A stretch of 64,000 nucleotides of DNA, taken from positions 372,001-436,000 of the forward strand of contig NZ_LKEV01000001.1 in assembly GCF_001412085.1 (NCBI RefSeq). Direction: 5' to 3'. Positions 59,057 through 64,000 of the stretch are shown in pieces. Position 1 is the stretch's first letter. The number at the start of each line of letters is the position of its first letter. Under the pieces are notes generated by a model that worked only from the letters and a program-made list of their open reading frames with translations, made no database searches and was not told where the DNA came from. A program made the translations under genes and the position numbers. Source of the DNA: Corynebacterium lowii (GTDB lineage Bacteria > Actinomycetota > Actinomycetes > Mycobacteriales > Mycobacteriaceae).

Positions 59057-59102
59057 TGGACATATGTGCGTTGGATGTCACATAAGAGAGACGAGAGCAG
59101 AG

Positions 59103-59139
59103 TCTAAATGGACATATGGGGCTGATATGTCCATTTAGA
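59103..59139. repeat. 15-bp perfect inverted repeat in rpoC-rpsL gap
   Basis: TCTAAATGGACATAT (59103-59117) and its exact reverse complement (59125-59139) flank GGGGCTG. A third copy of the core TGGACATATG occurs at 59057-59066. It has no T tract and is not near a coding end. It may be a regulator-binding site or a small repeat element. The 59054-59439 interval contains no convincing gene. Confidence 0.75.
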
Positions 59140-59228
59140 TAAGCAAACTGAGAGGCAGTGCTGTTCCCACTAAGCTCAACCCCCGCGCCGTCGATAAGCC
59201 AGTGAAGGCGCCGAAGCCCACACCGAGT

Positions 59229-59293
59229 TTGGTATTGAGCAGAAGAACGGGGTATCATTCTCTTGATTCTCGGCTGCCCCGTGCAGCCTGAGA
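59229..59293 (+). promoter_or_regulatory. Possible rpsL operon promoter and leader hairpin
   Basis: TTGGTA (59229-59234) and TATCAT (59253-59258) are 18 bases apart. Shortly after, TCTCGGCTGC and GCAGCCTGAGA (about 59268-59293) form a hairpin in the leader. The rpsL ATG is about 180 bases from the predicted start. Confidence 0.4.
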
Positions 59294-59439
59294 AATTGCC
59301 CATCGGTCGGATCGGTTCCTGCTGGTCTGTGCTGATGGTGGTGATGATGCGGTAGGGCCCCGGAGAAGAGCCCCCATTTTTGCATGTTTCACCACAGTTG
59401 ATACAGGTCAGTTGTAGAAAATCAACCAAGGGAAGGTCA

Positions 59440-59811
59440 ATGCCCACTATTCAGCAGTTGGTCCGCAAGGGCCGTCATGATAAGACCACCAAGGTGGCTA
59501 CCGCTGCGCTGAAGGGTTCCCCCCAGCGCCGTGGCGTGTGCACCCGCGTGTACACCACCACCCCGAAGAAGCCGAACTCCGCTCTGCGTAAGGTTGCCCG
59601 TGTGCGCCTGACCTCCGGTATCGAGGTTTCTGCCTACATTCCGGGCGAGGGCCACAACCTTCAGGAGCACTCGATGGTGCTCGTGCGCGGTGGTCGTGTG
59701 AAGGACCTCCCGGGTGTGCGCTACAAGATCATTCGCGGCGCTCTGGATACCCAGGGTGTGAAGGATCGTAAGCAGGCTCGTTCCCGTTACGGCGCGAAGA
59801 AGGAGAAGTAA
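59440..59811 (+). CDS. rpsL: 30S ribosomal protein S12
   Basis: The 123-residue S12 contains [13 protein letters not shown], the decoding loop [19 protein letters not shown] with K43 and [20 protein letters not shown], matching streptomycin-sensitive type. Start ATG 59440 (MPTIQQ) with AAGG upstream; the open frame to the left is not S12. Confidence 0.98.
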   Translation: MPTIQQLVRKGRHDKTTKVATAALKGSPQRRGVCTRVYTTTPKKPNSALRKVARVRLTSGIEVSAYIPGEGHNLQEHSMVLVRGGRVKDLPGVRYKIIRGALDTQGVKDRKQARSRYGAKKEK

Positions 59812-59814
59812 ACG

Positions 59815-60282
59815 ATGCGTAAGTCTCGTGCGCCGAAGCGCGAAATCATCAAGGACCCGGTTTACGATTCCGAGCTGGTGACCCAGCTGGTGAACAAGGT
59901 TCTCCTCGACGGCAAGAAGTCCACCGCCCAGCGCATCGTGTACGGCGCGCTGGAGAAGTGCCGCGATAAGACCGGCACCGATCCCGTGGGCACCCTGGAG
60001 AAGGCCTTGGGCAACATCCGCCCCGACCTGGAGGTTCGCTCCCGCCGCGTGGGTGGCGCCACCTACCAGGTGCCGGTGGAGGTTAAGCCGGGCCGCTCCA
60101 ACACCCTGGCCCTGCGTTGGTTGGTGACCTTCACCCGTCAGCGCCGCGAGCACACCATGATGGATCGTCTGGCTAATGAGATCCTGGACGCCTCCAACGG
60201 CTTGGGTGCTTCCGTGAAGCGCCGTGAGGATACTCACAAGATGGCCGAGGCCAACCGCGCCTTCGCCCACTACCGCTGGTAG
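59815..60282 (+). CDS. rpsG: 30S ribosomal protein S7
   Basis: The 155-residue S7 shows [54 protein letters not shown] and a C-terminal [10 protein letters not shown]. It nucleates the 30S head. It follows rpsL by three bases. Confidence 0.98.
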   Translation: MRKSRAPKREIIKDPVYDSELVTQLVNKVLLDGKKSTAQRIVYGALEKCRDKTGTDPVGTLEKALGNIRPDLEVRSRRVGGATYQVPVEVKPGRSNTLALRWLVTFTRQRREHTMMDRLANEILDASNGLGASVKRREDTHKMAEANRAFAHYRW

Positions 60283-60301
60283 TCGCACCACAAAGATGAG
60301 G

Positions 60302-60402
60302 ACGGCCCCTTTGATAGCACCCCCTTCCGCCCCCACGGCCTTGCTCGCGCAGCAGCGCGGGGCCTCGTGGGCGCGTGGAGGGCGTGCGAGGGGCCGTTTT
60401 TC
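60302..60402 (+). terminator. Branched terminator/attenuator between rpsG and fusA
   Basis: ACGGCCCCT (60302-60310) pairs with AGGGGCCGT (60389-60397), enclosing about 78 bases that themselves fold (CCCACG with CGTGGG). TTTTTT follows directly (60397-60402). It sits 20 bases after rpsG and 200 before fusA, so it may reduce or regulate read-through into fusA. Confidence 0.65.
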
Positions 60403-60595
60403 CTGCCTGCTTATCGACGCCGCCGCGCGTACCGCATAGGCTTGAGCGCAGGGGAGCACCTCCCGCCATGCCTGCGGCGGCAAAGAATGGCACAATTGAA
60501 CGAGAATTATCCACCTGGCATGTCTGCCTGCTTTGAGCCTTACTACGGGGCCGCGGCGGGATGGACTGCCACAACAACCAAGTTGGGGTATGACT

Positions 60596-62722
60596 GTGGC
60601 ACAAGAAGTGCTTAAGGATCTGAAGAAGGTCCGCAACATCGGCATCATGGCGCACATTGATGCTGGTAAGACCACCACCACTGAGCGCATTCTTTTCTAC
60701 ACCGGTATTAACCGCAAGGTGGGCGAGACGCACGACGGCGCCTCCACCACCGACTGGATGGAGCAGGAGAAGGAGCGCGGTATCACCATTACCTCCGCTG
60801 CTGTGACCTGTTTCTGGGATAACCACCAGGTGAACATCATTGATACGCCGGGCCACGTGGACTTCACCGTTGAGGTGGAGCGCTCGCTGCGTGTGCTCGA
60901 TGGCGCCGTTGCCGTGTTCGACGGCAAGGAGGGCGTGGAGCCGCAGTCCGAGCAGGTGTGGCGCCAGGCCACCAAGTACGATGTGCCGCGCATCTGCTTC
61001 GTGAACAAGATGGACAAGCTCGGTGCGGACTTCTACTACACCGTGGGCACCATCGTTGATCGCCTGGGCGCTAAGCCCTTGGTACTTCAGCTCCCCATCG
61101 GCGCCGAGGATGACTTCGACGGCGTGGTGGACCTCATCAACATGCGCGCCATCGTCTGGCCCGGCAAGGTTGAGGTGGGTGCTGAGCCCGAGTACCAGGA
61201 GATTCCCGCCGACCTTCAGGAGAAGGCCGAGGAGTACCGCGAGAAGCTGCTCGAATCCGTGGCGGAGTCCGATGAGGCCCTCATGGAAAAGTACTTCGGT
61301 GGCGAGGAACTGACCATCGAGGAGATCAAGGGCGCCATCCGCAAGATGACCGTGAACTCCGAGATTTACCCCGTGCTCTGCGGTACCGCTTACCGCAACA
61401 AGGGCGTGCAGCCGCTTCTCGACGCCATCGTGGACTACCTGCCCACGCCCCTGGACGTCGGAGAGGTGCACGGTCACAAGGTGGGCGATGAGTCCGTGGA
61501 GCTTACCCGTAAGCCCTCCGATGACTCCCCGCTGTCTGCTCTGGCCTTCAAGATCGCCGCTCACCCCTTCTTCGGCAAGCTCACCTTCGTGCGTGTGTAC
61601 TCCGGCACGATGGAGCCCGGCGAGCAGGTGCTCAACTCCACCAAGGAGAAGAAGGAGCGCATCGGCAAGCTCTTCCAGATGCACGCCAACAAGGAGAACC
61701 CGGTGGAGTTCGCTCACGCCGGTAACATCTACGCCGTGATCGGCCTGAAGGACACCACCACGGGTGACACCCTGTGCTCCCAGACCGACCCGATCATTCT
61801 TGAGTCCATGGACTTCCCGGACCCGGTTATCAAGGTCTCCATCGAGCCCAAGACCAAGTCTGACCAGGAGAAGCTGGGTGTGGCCATCCAGAAGCTCTCC
61901 GAAGAGGACCCGACCTTCACAGTGGAGCTGGATGCCGAGTCCGGCCAGACCATCATCGGCGGCATGGGCGAGCTGCACCTTGACGTGTTCGTGGACCGCA
62001 TGCGCCGCGAGTTCAAGGTGGAGGCCAACGTGGGTGCCCCGCAGGTGGCTTACCGCGAGACGATCCGCAAGGCCGTGGAGAAGCTGGAGTTCACCCACAA
62101 GAAGCAGACGGGTGGTTCCGGTCAGTTCGCTAAGGTCATCATGGCCTTCGAGCCCTACGCTCCCGCCGAGGAGGAGCTGGAAGAGGGCGAGTCCGCGATC
62201 TACAAGTTCGAGAACGCCGTGACCGGTGGCCGCGTGCCCAAGGAGTACATCCCCTCCGTGGACGCCGGTGTGCAGGACGCCATGCAGTACGGTTACCTGG
62301 CTGGCTTCCCGCTGGTGAACATCAAGGCCACGCTTCTCGACGGCGCCTACCACGAGGTGGACTCCTCCGAAATGGCCTTCAAGATCGCCGGTTCCCAGGC
62401 CCTCAAGGAGGGCGTGGCTAAGGCAAAGCCGGTGCTGCTGGAGCCGCTGATGGCCGTGGAGGTGACCACGCCCGAGGAGTACATGGGCGAGGTGATCGGT
62501 GACATCAACTCCCGCCGTGGTCAGGTTTCCACGATGGAGGACCGCGCCGGTGCCAAGATCGTCAAGGCCAAGGTGCCGCTCTCCGAGATGTTCGGTTACG
62601 TGGGTGACCTGCGTTCCAAGACGCAGGGCCGCGCTAACTACTCGATGGTCTTTGATTCCTACGGTGAGGTTCCCACGAATGTCGCCCAGGAGATCATCGA
62701 CGAGCGCAACGGCAACAAGTAG
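60596..62722 (+). CDS. fusA: Elongation factor G
   Basis: The 708-residue translocase has GTPase motifs [13 protein letters not shown], the switch region [16 protein letters not shown] and [10 protein letters not shown], followed by domains II-V ([38 protein letters not shown]). GTG 60596 gives MAQEVLKDL, like other corynebacterial EF-G, and is 7 bases from GGGG; ATG 60590 is an alternative. The frame extends upstream to 60533 without homology. Confidence 0.97.
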   Translation: MAQEVLKDLKKVRNIGIMAHIDAGKTTTTERILFYTGINRKVGETHDGASTTDWMEQEKERGITITSAAVTCFWDNHQVNIIDTPGHVDFTVEVERSLRVLDGAVAVFDGKEGVEPQSEQVWRQATKYDVPRICFVNKMDKLGADFYYTVGTIVDRLGAKPLVLQLPIGAEDDFDGVVDLINMRAIVWPGKVEVGAEPEYQEIPADLQEKAEEYREKLLESVAESDEALMEKYFGGEELTIEEIKGAIRKMTVNSEIYPVLCGTAYRNKGVQPLLDAIVDYLPTPLDVGEVHGHKVGDESVELTRKPSDDSPLSALAFKIAAHPFFGKLTFVRVYSGTMEPGEQVLNSTKEKKERIGKLFQMHANKENPVEFAHAGNIYAVIGLKDTTTGDTLCSQTDPIILESMDFPDPVIKVSIEPKTKSDQEKLGVAIQKLSEEDPTFTVELDAESGQTIIGGMGELHLDVFVDRMRREFKVEANVGAPQVAYRETIRKAVEKLEFTHKKQTGGSGQFAKVIMAFEPYAPAEEELEEGESAIYKFENAVTGGRVPKEYIPSVDAGVQDAMQYGYLAGFPLVNIKATLLDGAYHEVDSSEMAFKIAGSQALKEGVAKAKPVLLEPLMAVEVTTPEEYMGEVIGDINSRRGQVSTMEDRAGAKIVKAKVPLSEMFGYVGDLRSKTQGRANYSMVFDSYGEVPTNVAQEIIDERNGNK

Positions 62723-63068
62723 CCCCGCGCTCCGGCGGTGAGGTGCCCTCGGGTACCATCACTGCCACTAGTTGCTCTTCACCGGATTGTGCCCCCGGTG
62801 AAGGCCTTGGGTTCGTGAGGGCCTTCTGTGCATCTTGCCTGGACAAGGCGGGCTGGGCAGGCGGCCGTTACGGACCCGGAGGCACATCCGTTATGGGTTC
62901 TTGCGTGTGGCTCTGGCTTGATATTCCGTGCGCATAAACCTAGGATTAAGTAACTGGCACGTTGTGTAATTGTCGCCCCTGCGCGGGGTTTCTTTCGCGC
63001 GGAGGTGGCACCCGTTAATTACGTGGCTGCGAGAGTCGTAGCCACCATGAAGTCCAGGAGGACATACA
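62723..63068. other. fusA-tuf intergenic region
   Basis: No gene is seen. Two hairpins follow fusA: TTCACCGG/CCGGTGAA (62778-62785 with 62795-62802) and GAAGGCC/GGCCTTC (62800-62806 with 62820-62826). Neither has a T tract. The tuf promoter and a GC-rich leader fill the rest. Confidence 0.6.
62918..62946 (+). promoter_or_regulatory. tuf: tuf promoter
   Basis: TTGATA (62918-62923) and TAGGAT (62941-62946) are separated by 17 bases, a strong match. The mRNA would start near 62953, giving a leader of about 115 bases with a CCCC/GGGG hairpin. AGGAGG (63056-63061) is 7 bases from the start codon. Confidence 0.65.
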
Positions 63069-64000
63069 GTGGCAAAGGCGAAGTTCGAGCGTACGAAGCC
63101 GCACGTCAACATCGGTACCATCGGTCACGTGGACCACGGTAAGACCACCACCACCGCCGCCATCACCAAGGTGCTGGCTGACCAGTACCCGGATGAGAAC
63201 ACTGCCTTCGCTTTCGACGCCATCGACAAGGCGCCGGAGGAGAAGGAGCGTGGCATCACGATCAACATTTCCCACGTTGAGTACTCCACCCCGAAGCGTC
63301 ACTACGCTCACGTTGACGCCCCGGGCCACGCCGACTACATCAAGAACATGATTACCGGTGCTGCCCAGATGGACGGCGCTATCTTGGTGGTTGCCGCTAC
63401 CGACGGCCCGATGCCGCAGACCCGCGAGCACGTGCTGCTGGCCCGCCAGGTGGGCGTGCCCTACATCCTCGTTGCTCTGAACAAGTGCGACATGGTTGAC
63501 GATGAGGAAATCATCGAGCTGGTGGAGATGGAGATCCGCGAGCTTCTCGCTGAGCAGGAGTTCGATGAGGAGGCCCCCATCGTTCACATCTCCGCTCTGA
63601 AGGCTCTTGAGGGCGATGAGAAGTGGACCCAGTCCATCGTGGACCTCATGCAGGCTTGCGACGACTCCATCCCGGATCCGGAGCGCGAGACCGACAAGCC
63701 CTTCCTCATGCCGATTGAGGACATCTTCACCATTACCGGCCGCGGCACCGTGGTGACCGGTCGTGTGGAGCGCGGCAAGCTGAACCTGAACGAGGATGTT
63801 GACATCATCGGCATCAAGGAGAAGTCCACCTCCACCACCGTTACCGGTATCGAGATGTTCCGCAAGATGATGGACTACACCGAGGCTGGCGACAACTGTG
63901 GTCTGCTTCTCCGTGGTATCAAGCGCGAGGACGTGGAGCGTGGCCAGGTTGTGATCGCTCCGGGCGCTTACACTCCGCACACCGAGTTCGAGGGCTCCGT
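63069..64000 (+). CDS. tuf: Elongation factor Tu (truncated by window end)
   Basis: The GTG at 63069 opens a frame that is still open at the last base, giving about 310 of the usual 396 residues. It shows [21 protein letters not shown] (P-loop), [36 protein letters not shown] and the domain [15 protein letters not shown]. It delivers aminoacyl-tRNA to the ribosome. Confidence 0.98.
   Translation, partial: MAKAKFERTKPHVNIGTIGHVDHGKTTTTAAITKVLADQYPDENTAFAFDAIDKAPEEKERGITINISHVEYSTPKRHYAHVDAPGHADYIKNMITGAAQMDGAILVVAATDGPMPQTREHVLLARQVGVPYILVALNKCDMVDDEEIIELVEMEIRELLAEQEFDEEAPIVHISALKALEGDEKWTQSIVDLMQACDDSIPDPERETDKPFLMPIEDIFTITGRGTVVTGRVERGKLNLNEDVDIIGIKEKSTSTTVTGIEMFRKMMDYTEAGDNCGLLLRGIKREDVERGQVVIAPGAYTPHTEFEGS

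Noticed and set aside
62743..62937. 64-codon open frame between fusA and tuf
   Set aside because: It overlaps hairpins and the tuf promoter, and the predicted peptide has no domain features.

Overview
The window is a stretch of a high-GC Gram-positive chromosome. Gene order and protein families point to Corynebacterium (class Actinomycetia). Evidence includes the hemE-hemY ... hemL-phosphatase-resA-ccdA-resB-ccsB block, the menaquinone block ending in mgtA-menG-menJ-polyprenyl synthase, the tRNA-secE-nusG-rplKA-rplJL-rpoBC-rpsLG-fusA-tuf block, DUF3068 next to rpoB, and an AmtR-type operator in front of the urease genes. These assignments come from reading the translated sequence and from remembered gene order; no database was searched.

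Layout. (1) 1-5300: end of a membrane-protein gene, a P-type-ATPase-like protein that has lost every catalytic motif, then hemE and hemY. (2) 5301-14373: an apparent eleven-gene urease operon. It holds structural genes ureABC, accessory genes ureEFGD, a urea channel/transporter, and a FecCD-type ABC importer (permease, lipoprotein, ATPase) that I infer imports nickel or a nickel chelate. An AmtR-like box lies between the -10 and the ureA ribosome binding site. (3) 14374-21182: an orphan excisionase-like antitoxin gene, then hemL, a histidine phosphatase and the System II cytochrome c maturation genes. (4) 21183-25129: a small regulator, rmlB-rmlC-rmlA (no rmlD in the window) and small membrane proteins. 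(5) 25130-31935: accessory DNA with an AT-richer secreted zinc metalloprotease, a 44-bp perfect palindrome, a GT-C-like membrane enzyme, an AEC transporter, menA, about 700 bp of apparently decayed DNA, a DUF417 protein and an unfamiliar glycosyltransferase. (6) 31916-42769: menaquinone genes menE, menB, menC, menD, menG, menJ and a polyprenyl diphosphate synthase, with mgtA for lipoglycan synthesis. A structured non-coding interval separates menB and menC. (7) 42855-64000: four tRNA genes, then the transcription/translation block. A lipase gene interrupts it between rplA and rplJ. It contains an L10-leader attenuator and ends inside tuf.

Together the genes cover haem synthesis and cytochrome c assembly, menaquinone with a reduced side chain, and nitrogen scavenging from urea with its own substrate and metal uptake. 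The most informative observations are the catalytically dead P-type ATPase in the haem locus, the compact AmtR-controlled urease/urea/metal module placed between hemY and hemL, the orphan antitoxin at that module's right edge, and the unexplained structured RNA region between menB and menC.
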